Assembly (NCBI GenBank): GCA_009731375.1
Contig: BJOX01000118.1
Coordinates: forward strand, 211,800 to 253,692
Reading direction: 5' to 3'
Origin: Paulinella micropora
Lineage: Eukaryota > Cercozoa > Imbricatea > Euglyphida
Length of the DNA: 41,893 nt
Under the pieces are notes generated by a model, which was not told where the DNA came from, did no database searches, and was given only the letters and a program-made list of their open reading frames with translations. The position numbers were made by a program, and so were the translations under genes. Shown piece after piece: positions 1 to 9,032 of this stretch. How positions within the stretch are numbered: the first letter of the stretch is position 1; each line of letters opens with the position of its first letter.

Positions 1-282
1 ATTGGAAAAGTGTGGAAAGGGGGGGTTAGGTACGAGCGGAAAGGGGCGCGAGGGCAAAGGAATGGGGAGGGGGGAGCGAGGACAAGCAAAGAAAAGGAAA
101 CGGCTCGTTTGGATCTCAAGGGCGGGGGGAAAAAAAGCAAAAGGAGGTTCTAAAGAAAGAAAAAAAGCGCAGAGATTTCAGGCTTTTTTTTCTTGGCTCT
201 CTCCTCCCGCCGCGCTTGCACTTGGGTGAGAGCCCGGTAACTTCTCTTCCTTTTCTTTCTGGTTCTGGTTTGCGCACGTTCG
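1..282. other. Leader region with no recognised gene
   Basis: The left edge is purine-rich on the plus strand, with G and A runs up to about 175, then becomes pyrimidine-rich immediately before the first gene. I see no convincing coding sequence. The T/C-rich stretch at roughly 180-275 sits where the promoter or 5' leader of the gene starting at 283 would be. No TATA-like element is obvious. Confidence 0.4.
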
Positions 283-1056
283 ATGGACGGAAGCAGAGTC
301 AAGTACGGGGTGCTGAACCCCGAAGAAGAAGAATATGGCGCAGTGGCTATCAGTGCCTTGGCACAGACGAGGGCCGACAGCATGAAGCGCGACCGGCCCG
401 CTGGGTACCAGGGCGAGCCAGTCATCCAACTGCGCCCGTGCGACCTGTTGGTGGCCAAGAACGCGGCCATCTTGCGGTCGAGAACTAGCTTCATCAACGT
501 GACGAATTGTGTCACCAACTGGCCAATCTATGAGCCAGAGGTAAAAGCCAAGGGCAAACCGAAAGGTCCGAAAAAGGACGACGAAGCCACGGAGCTCACC
601 GAGTGGACCTTTCTGGGCATCTGCGGCGAGGACAGCGAGCCCGGCGGGCGGCCGTCCAAGCCCCTGCGGGTGCAGGTGCAGGGTGTGTCGGACGTGTTCC
701 TGCCGCGCTACGGCAAGGGGCAACAGTGGGCGCACAACGACATGCTCTTGTTCACTAGGCTGCCTACCCAGCAGGAACATTACGACAAGATCGACATACA
801 AGGGCAGGACTCGCGCACTCGGTTCTTGATCGAGGCGCGCAGCTTGCTGACGGCCTCGCAAAAACGTGATTTCCCCAAAATGTACGAAGAAGCAGAGCTG
901 CCAGGCAAAAGTGCGGCCCAGCTGCAACAGCTCATCTTGAACGTAGTCGACAGGAGGCTGGAGCTGGCCATGACAACCGAACTCAACGAGCAGTTCGTGG
1001 GTCTCAGCGTGCGCTCAGCTCAGTTCGGACAAATGGGCCGTGTCTACATTCAGTAA
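283..1056 (+). CDS. Unrecognised 257-residue protein
   Basis: This intact ATG-to-TAA reading frame encodes 257 residues. I do not recognise its family. The N-terminal third is polar. The middle (about residues 55-165) alternates hydrophobic and polar residues and is rich in Val, Leu, Gly and Thr, which suggests a beta-rich domain; it is interrupted by a Lys/Pro-rich loop near residues 87-98. The C-terminal 80 residues look helical. There is no signal peptide or membrane segment, so it is probably a soluble nuclear, cytoplasmic or virion protein. A minor capsid or decoration-type role would suit a beta-rich protein of this size but is only a guess. It converges with the minus-strand gene ending at 1230, and a 14-bp T7A7 palindrome lies between them. 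Long minus-strand frames over it are shadows. Confidence 0.8.
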   Translation: MDGSRVKYGVLNPEEEEYGAVAISALAQTRADSMKRDRPAGYQGEPVIQLRPCDLLVAKNAAILRSRTSFINVTNCVTNWPIYEPEVKAKGKPKGPKKDDEATELTEWTFLGICGEDSEPGGRPSKPLRVQVQGVSDVFLPRYGKGQQWAHNDMLLFTRLPTQQEHYDKIDIQGQDSRTRFLIEARSLLTASQKRDFPKMYEEAELPGKSAAQLQQLILNVVDRRLELAMTTELNEQFVGLSVRSAQFGQMGRVYIQ

Positions 1057-1135
1057 AAAACAAATTTGGAACGCCGAGACTACAAACCTCTCGACGCCGT
1101 TTTTTTAGCAACAAATGGTGAAAGAAAACAAAAAC

Positions 1136-1149
1136 TTTTTTTAAAAAAA
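1136..1149. terminator. T7A7 palindrome between convergent genes
   Basis: Seven T are followed by seven A, a perfect 14-bp palindrome in the short gap between the plus-strand gene ending at 1056 and the minus-strand gene ending at 1230. Similar A/T palindromes occupy other convergent junctions in this window. I infer a shared bidirectional transcript 3'-end signal. Confidence 0.4.
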
Positions 1150-1229
1150 CATTTAACAAGAAACGGACGGGTGTTTTCTTTGGGCCGTGGTTTCGCCACC
1201 AACTTCCGGCCGGGGTTTTTCCTTCTGCG

Positions 1230-2525
1230 TTATGCCTGGCCCAGAGACCACCGCGCAAACGCCGTGCGACCCAAGCCCGACAGAGCGGCCATTTGTTCAG
1301 TGTCGATTGCCTTGGCAATCTGGCGCGTGTCTGCCTGGATGCTGGCCGAGTCGGCACCTTCCACCCAGCAGCTCAGGTCGAAGAGCAAACGTTGCCTGTA
1401 CCACTGCGCCCAGCCGCCGGTCCGGGAATTGTAGTCGGCTGTCGACACGTTCCGGACCGAGAATTTGTCGTGGTGGTCGGACAGCAGAAGCAAATAACGG
1501 TCGTTCGGCAGCTCGGCCGCTGCAACCAGGGAGCTCTGGTCTGGCAGGGGCAGCCAGTACTGGCAGTGGTTGAATACCGCGTGCACCGCAGCCCCGGCAT
1601 TCTTGGGGGCCACCAGGCACGCCGCCGTGGAGACGGCGGTCTGCAGGAGGTCGCGCCGTTCCCCCAGAGCGGGCAGCGCGTAGCACACGAGCAGCCCTAC
1701 GCGGTAGGACGCGAACAACTCTGCTGTCGTCAGCCAGGCCCGCACCACTTCCGGGTGTTCCTCTTTGAATGTAGCGTACGAGCCCGAGGCGGCTATGGTC
1801 GGGTGGGCTAGGCACAGCGCCGAATAAGCGCCAGCGCCGCCCTGGAGGCGTGTAAGGGGGTGCCTGCCGTTCCAAGTATCAGTACCAGCGCAGGAGCTGT
1901 GCATCCTCTTGACCTGTGTAGTGACATCGAGCGGTGTGTACATAACCTTGAACATGTCGCTTGGTGCCGTGCTGGCCTGCGTAGAGGCAAACAAGGCCGC
2001 CTGTGTACAAGCGCTATACACGCACAGCTCGTATGCCGGGCCTGGCTGCAAGATCTTGAACAAGAAATCCGCCGCATAATGCCGATCGACAGGGTTGCCA
2101 GTAGAAGGGGTCGCGGCGAACAGGCTCAGCGCGCAAGACGCTTGACAGGAAATTATGACCGCTTGGGACAGGTCGCAGCGCGCAGGAAACGAGTCCAGAG
2201 ACTCGTGAAATACACTTGAACGCTCAGAGGATGGCCCGGGTGTGCCTGTTGTGCCGGGCCCCTGTTCTGCTTTGCCTTCTCTCTCTTCGTCCAGCTGGCC
2301 ATTTGCATATTTCACGACTCGCAGGTTCACTTTGTCTTGCAGGAAGTTCTCGCAGGTATGCGCGGCTAACTCCGCAATCACCCTGGCAGCTGACAACTTT
2401 TCCCCTTGCGTGTAGATTTGCTCGAACTTGTCGTGCACTTTTGTGGGGTTCATTGTTTTGACTTTCCAATTGCTTGCGGGCGCAACTTCGCCTTGTTTGA
2501 TTAGCGAGCCGGTGGGGCAGTTCAT
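1230..2525 (-). CDS. Unrecognised protein, probably the C-terminal part of a frameshifted gene
   Basis: This frame encodes about 431 residues from the ATG at 2525-2523. No family is recognised. A charged linker with a Pro/Gly/Ser stretch lies near residues 75-105. After it comes a long Ala/Leu/Cys-rich, mostly helical region with no clear membrane segment. The ATG overlaps the stop of the upstream frame as TGATG. However, this frame stays open upstream of the ATG to about 2620 and reads like protein, while the upstream frame turns Arg-rich just before its stop. The two frames are therefore more likely one protein of roughly 650 residues broken by a one-base indel near 2550-2610. True overlapping genes or programmed -1 frameshifting are the alternatives. 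It ends convergently with the 283-1056 gene. Confidence 0.65.
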   Translation of the reverse strand: MNCPTGSLIKQGEVAPASNWKVKTMNPTKVHDKFEQIYTQGEKLSAARVIAELAAHTCENFLQDKVNLRVVKYANGQLDEEREGKAEQGPGTTGTPGPSSERSSVFHESLDSFPARCDLSQAVIISCQASCALSLFAATPSTGNPVDRHYAADFLFKILQPGPAYELCVYSACTQAALFASTQASTAPSDMFKVMYTPLDVTTQVKRMHSSCAGTDTWNGRHPLTRLQGGAGAYSALCLAHPTIAASGSYATFKEEHPEVVRAWLTTAELFASYRVGLLVCYALPALGERRDLLQTAVSTAACLVAPKNAGAAVHAVFNHCQYWLPLPDQSSLVAAAELPNDRYLLLLSDHHDKFSVRNVSTADYNSRTGGWAQWYRQRLLFDLSCWVEGADSASIQADTRQIAKAIDTEQMAALSGLGRTAFARWSLGQA

Positions 2526-3220
2526 CAAGAAGTAGCAAAAGAGCGACGCCTCCGCATCGTGTAGAGAAAAGCACTGTTGCTGTCTGCATCGCTTTCCTCG
2601 GGCAGGCCAAAGATAATTTTTGGGCTAGCTGTGGCTTTATAATCTTCGTACTTTTCGGTTTGTTCTGGGTCGGCAAATCGACAGAAGTACCCATGAAAGT
2701 TGCCAGTGGTATTCCTGTGCGAGAAATTTAGGTAGTATTGCCTGAACTTGTCCAGGCTGATTTGCCTGAATTTTGCTTCTGGGTTCCAACCAGAGGCGCG
2801 AAGGTAATTTTGGATGAAGGTGTTGAGCACTTGACAGCACGCTTTGTAATTCCAAACAGTTGTCAAACTTGTAGCAAGGGCTTCGTAGGTCAGGACCATG
2901 GCTGCGATTACTCTGCCCCACTCACGGTCTGTGTCAAAGCTTCTGCCGTCGTATTTGGTGAGAAAGTCACCAACGCGCCATCCAGCAAGCGAATTTGCCA
3001 TGTACAGCAAAGGCGGACAAGGGGCTCGACTAAAAGAGCATTGGACCGTGAATGGGTTGTCTCTTGGGTCGAATTTGACCTCCGTTGCTAGAGGAATCAT
3101 GTCTTCTGTTTTGTTTTTTCCCTGACGTAGCTCTGCTATGGACAGCAAAGTGAGCAAAGCTTTGTTGAGGGTGCCTTCAGTCGTCATTGCAGGTCGTTCC
3201 CCACTTCCCGGAGCAGACAT
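2525..3220 (-). CDS. Unrecognised protein, probably the N-terminal part of the same frameshifted gene
   Basis: This 231-residue frame starts at the ATG at 3220; a second Met at residue 12 is an alternative start. It is soluble-looking, with aromatic-rich segments around residues 70-200 (many Tyr, Phe and Trp) and no signal peptide. I do not recognise a family. Its last dozen residues are Arg/Ser-rich and look like out-of-frame translation, and its TGA overlaps the next ATG by one base. The gene is divergent from the small gene starting at 3337, leaving only about 115 bp for both promoters. That gap contains T-rich tracts and a TTATTACTATTA stretch. Its coding character is good but its 3' end is doubtful. 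Confidence 0.65.
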   Translation of the reverse strand: MSAPGSGERPAMTTEGTLNKALLTLLSIAELRQGKNKTEDMIPLATEVKFDPRDNPFTVQCSFSRAPCPPLLYMANSLAGWRVGDFLTKYDGRSFDTDREWGRVIAAMVLTYEALATSLTTVWNYKACCQVLNTFIQNYLRASGWNPEAKFRQISLDKFRQYYLNFSHRNTTGNFHGYFCRFADPEQTEKYEDYKATASPKIIFGLPEESDADSNSAFLYTMRRRRSFATS

Positions 3221-3336
3221 CCAAGATCACAGCCTTTCCCCTTCTTTTTCGTGGCGGTCCTGTTCGGTTTTTTTTTGAATTTTTTTATTACTATTACGTG
3301 CATAGTAACAAGAGTGCTGGCAAGCGAGGAAACGTG

Positions 3337-3739
3337 ATGTGTGTGTACAAGGAGGGGGATCCATCGCAAGTGGGTCAACGCCGCGCTAGCGGCCTTTACG
3401 CACACCGCCGCCAGTGCGGGTGTGGACGTTAGGCAGGGTGGCTGGGACAGTGTCAGGCGCGCGCTGGCAGCACAGAAACCAGCCCCGGCGGTACCGGCCA
3501 AGTCGGATCTGCAGCAGAAGCTCGTTTCGGCAGAGCGCCATGCGGCGGCCTCTCTCGTGAGCGCGGCACCGGAGGTCCTGCACAAGAGGGCCCGCAGTGA
3601 GTTCGAGGCACCAGCAGCCCAGGCCACCGTGGATGATCACCCGTTCGGCAAGTATTTTATCGGAGAAAATACCCTGAAGCTGCGCATGCCGGAAGGCCAC
3701 TGGAAATCAAATCGCGGGAGGGGTGAGCGGTCCGGGTGA
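3337..3739 (+). CDS. Small unrecognised protein, frameshift near its start
   Basis: The long frame (about 132 codons) opens at 3341 without an ATG. An ATG at 3337 lies in another frame and joins the coding frame if the five-G run at about 3353-3357 is one base too long. I therefore take 3337 as the start and the G run as a probable sequencing or assembly indel. The product would be about 130 residues, Ala-rich and helical, with basic patches and a more ordered C-terminus containing Phe, Tyr and Trp. No domain is recognised. It is transcribed divergently from the 3220 minus-strand gene. A start further upstream or an intron cannot be ruled out. Confidence 0.5.
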
Positions 3740-4180
3740 AAAGACTTATGTCCACACGCACAAAAAAAAGAATTGAAGAGGGGGGTTGGGGGCTAAACGC
3801 CCGCTCGCTCCTTTTTTTGTAACCTGTACTACCTCTCTCTTGCACCAAAGAAAAAACCTCAGCTTGTGTCCGCGCTTTTCTTGCGCAGTCTCCTCTCTCC
3901 CCAGCTATTTTCTGTTGGGCTTGGTTTCGGAGAAGAAAGGGGCAGGTGAACTCGCTCTTTTTTCTGTATTAAAAGTTTTTTTTGGTTTGTTGGTCTGGAA
4001 CAGAGAAAACCTAGTCAACTTATTCAGGTGCCCGGCGCGCCAGTGATTTTTGCTCTGGAGGTTTGTAATTTAATAAGATATTCTGGTGCTAAAAAGTCGT
4101 GTCCGGCGGAGCCGATCTCTCCGTCCGACAAGAAAAAGAAAGGAAAACCAGTAGATGTCGAGGCACAACGACTATGCACA
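3740..4180. other. Spacer with no supported gene
   Basis: This stretch is T-rich and pyrimidine-rich, with A runs near 3760 and T runs near 3970. The open frames here have no protein-like composition and run straight into the CA repeats. Nothing is recognised except a possible 3' flank for the gene ending at 3739. Confidence 0.4.
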
Positions 4181-4189
4181 CGTACAACA

Positions 4190-4770
4190 GCTCTGTACAA
4201 AAGACCACGACGATACACACGACGATACACAAAGTCACACACACGACGATACACACAAAGTCACACGACGATACACACACGACGATACACACGACGATAC
4301 ACACAAAGTCACACACGACGATACACACAAAGTCACACACAAACTCACACACGACGATACACACGACCATACACACGACGATACACACACAAACTCACAC
4401 ACGCATACACAAACCCACACACACACGACACACACACACGAACACACACACACGCATACACAACCACAAACACACAAACACACACACAAACACACACACG
4501 CATACACAACCACAAACACACGACGATACACACACAAACTCACACACGCATACACAAACCCACACACACACACGAACACACACACGAACACACACACACG
4601 CATACACAACCACAAACACACAAACACACACACAAACACACACACGCATACACAACCACAAACATACAAACACACACACACACACAAACTCACAAACACA
4701 CACACACACACACAAGGTCACACACACACGAACACAAGGTCACACACACACGAACACACACACACAACAG
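4190..4770. repeat. CA-rich degenerate tandem repeat (left arm)
   Basis: About 580 bp of CA-dominated low-complexity DNA. It is built from short motifs such as ACGATACACACACG early on and CACACAAACTCACACACG or CATACACAACCACAAACA later. Higher-order units of about 100-130 bp recur. All frames are open only because the repeat lacks stops, so I do not call a gene. A TG-rich tract lies at 5420-5860 on the same strand, so the two tracts are roughly complementary across the iteron array between them. Confidence 0.9.
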
Positions 4771-4876
4771 GACTGTGGCACACACCCAAAAACGGATCTG
4801 TAACAACACTGCAACATACACAAGGACTACTACGCACGGGCCAACACTGGACTGTGTGCAAAAAAGATTTCGGGGC

Positions 4877-5126
4877 AACATTGGGATTGCGCAATGTTGC
4901 CACATTGGGATTGCGCAATGTTGCCAACATTGGGATTGCGCAATGTTGCCAACATTGGGATTGCGCAATGTTGGCAACATTGGGATTGCGCAATGTTGCC
5001 AACATTGGGATTGCGCAATGTTGCCAACATTGGGATTGCGCAATGTTGCCAACATTGGGATTGCGCAATGTTGCCAACATTGGGATTGCGCAATGTTGCC
5101 AACATTGGGGTTGCGCAATGTTGCCA
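4877..5126. repeat. Ten tandem 25-bp palindromic iterons
   Basis: About ten head-to-tail copies of a 25-bp unit with core GGGATTGCGCAATGTTG. Each junction contains GGCAACATTG and its reverse complement CAATGTTGCC around an 8-base loop, so every unit can form a small hairpin. One unit differs by TTGGC for TTGCC, one is a base short, and the last has a G for an A. There are no unique spacers, so this is not a CRISPR array. Uniform spacing and dyad symmetry resemble binding sites of a replication initiator or partition protein. Confidence 0.9.
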
Positions 5127-5176
5127 ACATTTTCGCATCGCAGGTGCGGCCCCCCCCCTCCATTCGACACACAGCC

Positions 5177-5219
5177 CATTGGGTTTGCACAATGTTGCCA
5201 ACATTGTGCAAACCCAATG
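5177..5219. repeat. Perfect 43-bp palindrome
   Basis: Two 21-base arms flank a single central base. The core contains CACAATGTTG/CAACATTGTG, clearly related to the neighbouring iterons. It lies about 50 bp beyond the last iteron, after a C-rich stretch. It could be a cruciform-forming element or a high-affinity site for the same protein that binds the iterons. Confidence 0.9.
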
Positions 5220-5419
5220 TTGGCACCTGACCAGCCCTAGGAAAGAACCGCGTAGTTCTACAAGTCCAAACAAAACCGAAACCCATGTGCATCAGTTCTG
5301 GTACACGAGCTTTTGGCGCACAAATAATTTCGGGACGGGGCCTGGCGGTTTTGTTAGTCTTTGTGATCGAGCCGACTGCTACGCGGCAGATTCAAGAGAG
5401 TGTCTGCAGGAGGAAGTGC

Positions 5420-5860
5420 GTGGGTTGTGTGTGTGTGTGTGCAGTTTTGTGTGTGCGTGTGTGTGTCGCTTGTGTGTGTGCAGTTTTGTGTGTGCGTGTG
5501 TGTGTCGCTTGTGTGTGTGTGTGCAGTTTTGTGTGTGCGTGTGTGTGTCGCTTGTGTGTGTGCAGTTTTGTGTGTGCATTCTTGTGTGTGTGTGTGTGCA
5601 GTTTTGTGTGTGCGTGTGTGTGCATTCTTGTGTGTGTGTGTGTCGCTTGTGTGTGTGTGCAGTTTTGCATGTTGCGTGTGTGTGCATTCGTTTCTAGATC
5701 TTGCGTGCAAGCAAAGGAAAAGTGCGTGGACTGTGTGTGTGTAGTCTTGCACGTGTGCGTGTGTGTATGCAAAAAAAAGTGTATCGCTTGTGTGTGTGCA
5801 TTCATTCTAGATCTTGCGTGTGTGTGTGTGCAAAAGAAATGCACGGATTTATGTGTTGTA
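5420..5860. repeat. TG-rich degenerate tandem repeat (right arm)
   Basis: About 440 bp of TG-dominated sequence built from units of about 45-55 bp. The motif GTGCAGTTTTGTGTGTG recurs six times, alternating with GTCGCTTGTGTGTG. Frames are open only by low complexity. Orientation is opposite to the CA-rich arm at 4190-4770, giving the whole 1.7-kb block approximate dyad symmetry around the iteron and palindrome core. Confidence 0.9.
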
Positions 5861-5933
5861 AACCGATAATCCTTCCGCACGTCTTTGCACCGCACGCCCT
5901 TGGTTTTCTGTGTGTAAAAACAGGCCCTTTATC

Positions 5934-8900
5934 ATGGACTCGACCACGCACAAACGCAGTTACGATGAGCTTTGCCAACCATACCTGCCGGATAATAACG
6001 AGGTGCTCACGAATTCGTTGGTCTGTTCTTGTTCGAATAGTTTGTCTTACCTTTTGTTCCGTATAGCACTTCAACGAGTTTATGGCCGCCCAGCATCCGG
6101 CGAAAAACCTGCCTTATGATCAGGTGAGAATTTTCTCGGCGTTTGTGATTTGCTTGCTTCTACGTTGCTAGTAAATTTTCTTTGTGTGTACACCTTGTTT
6201 TTTTCCCGACCAGCAAACGTGTTGCTTTGTTTTGGCAGTTTCCAATGAGCAACCCGGTCTTTCCCAGTCAGCCTGCCATGAATCAACAAGGCTACACGCT
6301 GGTTTCACTCCCCCCCCATTTTGTTGTGTGTTATCTATCTGCCCTGCGTATTTCCCTTTGTTGTCAAAATAGCGTAGCTAGTGTTCCGCAGGTATGCCCT
6401 ACCTTTTTGTGTTCTTTTGTTTGCTGCACCTTGTTTTTACCGACCAGCAAAACGAAACCAAGGTGTTGCTTTTTTTGGGCAGTTTCCCATGAGCAACCCG
6501 GTCTTTCCCAGCCAGCCTGCCACGATGAATCAACAAGGCTACACGCTGGTCTCTACTCCCCCCCCCCCCCCCCCCCCCCCCCTCCCCCCCCNNNNNNNNN
6601 NNNNNNNNNNNNNNNNNNNNNNNNNNNNNNNNNNNNNNNNNNNNNNNNNNNNNNNNNNNNNNNNNNNNNNNNNNNNNNNNNNNNNNNNNNNNNNNNNNNN
6701 NNNNNNNNNNNNNNNNNNNNNNNNNNNNNNNNNNNNNNNNNNNNNNNNNNNNNNNNNNNNNNNNNNNNNNNNNNNNNNNNNNNNNNNNNNNNNNNNNNNN
6801 NNNNNNNNNNNNNNNNNNNNNNNNNNNNNNNNNNNNNNNNNNNNNNNNNNNNNNNNNNNNNNNNNNNNNNNNNNNNNNNNNNCCCCCCCCCCCCCCCCCC
6901 CCATATTCTCACCTCTCGTGTATGTACCCTCTGTTGCAGAGAGTCTCCCCCCCTACCCTTTTCTACCCTTTTCTTTTCTTTGTCTGGTTTGTTAGCAGAG
7001 AAGCTCTTCTCAAGCCTTTCCGTCAAGGCCTGCATCAGCACGTTTGCTAGCTAGCAACACCGCCAATGTTCCCAACAGAACGGTATTTTGACCTTATAAC
7101 TTCTTTTTTTGTTGTCTGCACGTACAAAACATATATCCAGAGTATCGTATCGCTTGCAGTTTGCACAGCCAATGGGCAACGCGATCTCCTCGGCCCAGCC
7201 TGCCACGAATCTAACAAGCTACATGCCGGTCTACTACCTTTCCCCCGCGCCCACACTCTGTTTTTTTTGTTGTCTCGCTTAAGTCTTGGCCTGTTTTGTT
7301 AGATCCCAAGACAACTTCCAAGCCCTAAACCAGACCCGGCGCGGGTCTTTGCTCCAACCACCCCCCTCCTCCTCCTTTTTCTTCCTCCTCTGCAGATGTA
7401 CCCCCTCCCCCGGCCCTCTGTGCAACAGTCTCCCCCCCCTCTTGACCTTTTTTTTCTTCTGTCTTGTTCTTTCTAGCAGAGAAGCCCTCCTCTAGCCTAT
7501 GGTTCGCCATTGCCTTTTCTCGCACCAGAACAGCCACAGGTTCTCCTTTTCCCTCCCCTCATTTTCTCTCACAACGGCGCCACACGGCCCTCTCCTCGCA
7601 CAAACAACCATTTTTTTGGTTGTAGGAATCCCACGAGCCAACCGGTGCGGACAATCTACAACCGGCGGTCCAACAGGTTCTCCTTCTCTACCCCTTTTCT
7701 CTCTCTCACTTGTGCGGGGGAGGGTGTGTGTGTGACACCCCGAGGCACGCGAGCACTACAGCCTGCAGCTTTCGGACCAGGAACTGGCCATCATCGCCGA
7801 GGCTATGATAGGCAGGCCTTGCTTCTACGAACACATGGACAACTCACACGACCCCTGCCTGGCTAACAGCGAGAAGATCCAGAGCTGGGGCTACGTGGCC
7901 GCCACCAGGTATGACGCGCAAGCGAGGTCGCTGTTCATGTACACGTACCCGTACGACAATGAGGAGGGCATCACGAGCGTGCGGCGCCTGCGCGACCCCG
8001 ACGGCCCCAAGGGCGCCAGCATCCAGCACGTGCGCAACATCGTAACGAACCAGGCCTGGGTGCTGGAGAACTCGTACTGCAAGCGCGGGGCCCGCCCGGG
8101 CACGTACTTCCTGGGCGAGTGCGCGCTGGCGCCCGAGCACTGCTTCGTGTACACGGAACCCGTCACCACTAGCTGGGACGTTACTCTGCCCCACCAGACC
8201 GCGGACCTGAGCCGCCTGGCCTACCGGGAAAACTACCTCAACCGCGCCTCGCACGCCGCCGGCGGGGGGTGGGACAACCTCTTGGTCGCATCCAACCCCG
8301 CCCGCAAACCTTGGGGCGTTTTGTGCTCGCCCCCACAGACCTGGGCGGGGAAGAAGAACGGGCGGGAAGGGGCGCACGAAAGAACGCACGGCGTTCGGGG
8401 GGCGGGGCTGTTGGTCAGGCTTGCACTCCCGCCCCGCCCCGCCCATTTCAGGGCCTCGCTAAGCGTCGGGCGGGGGAGGCCTAATTCGGAATCTCTTTGG
8501 AAATCTATACCCAAACAAGCGCTGGACTTGCTGGCCATAAAAACCTATTCCTTGCACAGCAACCGGCCCGTGATGGAGACCACCGCAGAAACCAGGCTGA
8601 CCCCCGTGCCAACCCCGCAACCAATCGTCATCGAGCAGGCGGCGGCGGCTCCTGTGGAGCCACGCCCCGCCGCGCCCGAAGCAGAGCCGCTGGACGGCAA
8701 ACAACCCCTGACGCACTTGATTGCGGCGGCCTCGCAGCAGATCTCGCGCATAGCCGACGAGGGCCAGCGAACCAAAATAACGGGAGCAGTGCAGAGCCTC
8801 GTCGACTCCATGTGCAGCGAGATAGCCGGGCTGAAGGACGCGCAGCGGGAGCGTATTGCGCGTTGCGCCGAGGAGGCTTCGGATGACATGGCTAACTTCT

Positions 8901-9016
8901 ACGGCCTGTTCCTGAGCGAGGAGCAGCGCAGGGCCATGAACACCGAGAAGCAGGCGTGGAGCAGTTCGGCCATGTCCGAGAGCGAGTCCGGTTTATGTGT
9001 GTGTGAGAAGAATTAA
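5934..9016 (+). CDS. Intron-rich candidate capsid-maturation protease/scaffold fusion
   Basis: Visible exons, all phase 0 with GT-AG borders: 5934-6002, 6067-6123, 6239-6301, 6483-6548, 6996-7082, 7160-7228, 7303-7344, 7396-7419, 7477-7539, 7626-7676 and about 7745-9016. A gap (6592-6882) may hide more. The small exons encode a Pro/Gln/Ser-rich N-terminal region. The large exon begins with a globular domain containing IGRPCFYEH, then GYVAATRYD, then SWDVTLPHQT. Glycine-x-Pro..Glu-His, a following Gly-x-Val strand, and Val-Ser-Leu-x-His are typical of S21/prohead-type capsid proteases. Here the expected Ser is Thr. A GC-rich stretch at about 8270-8452 ends in a polypyrimidine tract and CAG and may be one more intron. 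The C-terminal 150 residues are Ala/Pro-rich then helical, as in herpesvirus protease-scaffold fusions. Exon structure is well supported; the protease call is tentative. Confidence 0.6.
6191..6562 (+). repeat. Tandem duplication of an intron-exon unit
   Basis: Copy 1 (6191-6320) and copy 2 (6427-6562) share the intron end with CACCTTGTTTTT and CGACCAGCAAA, the exon encoding SNPVFPSQPA, and the following donor and C-rich tract. A third, diverged exon copy lies at 7160-7228. The exon lengths are 63, 66 and 69 bases, so each can be added or skipped without changing frame. Confidence 0.85.
6592..6882. other. Assembly gap inside the intron-rich gene
   Basis: 291 N bases flanked on both sides by long C runs. 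It falls between the second copy of the duplicated exon and the exon at 6996. Further exons may be hidden. Confidence 0.95.
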
Positions 9017-9032
9017 GGGCATCCCGCTGTAG

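Noticed and set aside
178-927. 249-codon minus-strand frame opposite the first gene
   Set aside because: Overlaps a better plus-strand gene along its length and starts without context.
4877-5126. CRISPR-like array
   Set aside because: Units are contiguous with no unique spacers, and the setting is eukaryotic.
4028-5240. Long open frames on both strands across the CA repeats and iterons
   Set aside because: They are open only because simple repeats lack stops; the products are pure dipeptide-like or period-25 repeats.
5354-5895. Open frames in the TG-rich tract
   Set aside because: Low-complexity translation of a microsatellite on both strands; no gene-like composition.
6373-6391. Extra 19-base exon between the duplicated exons
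   Set aside because: It would break the phase-0 pattern of all other exons; a single 181-bp intron (6302-6482) fits better.
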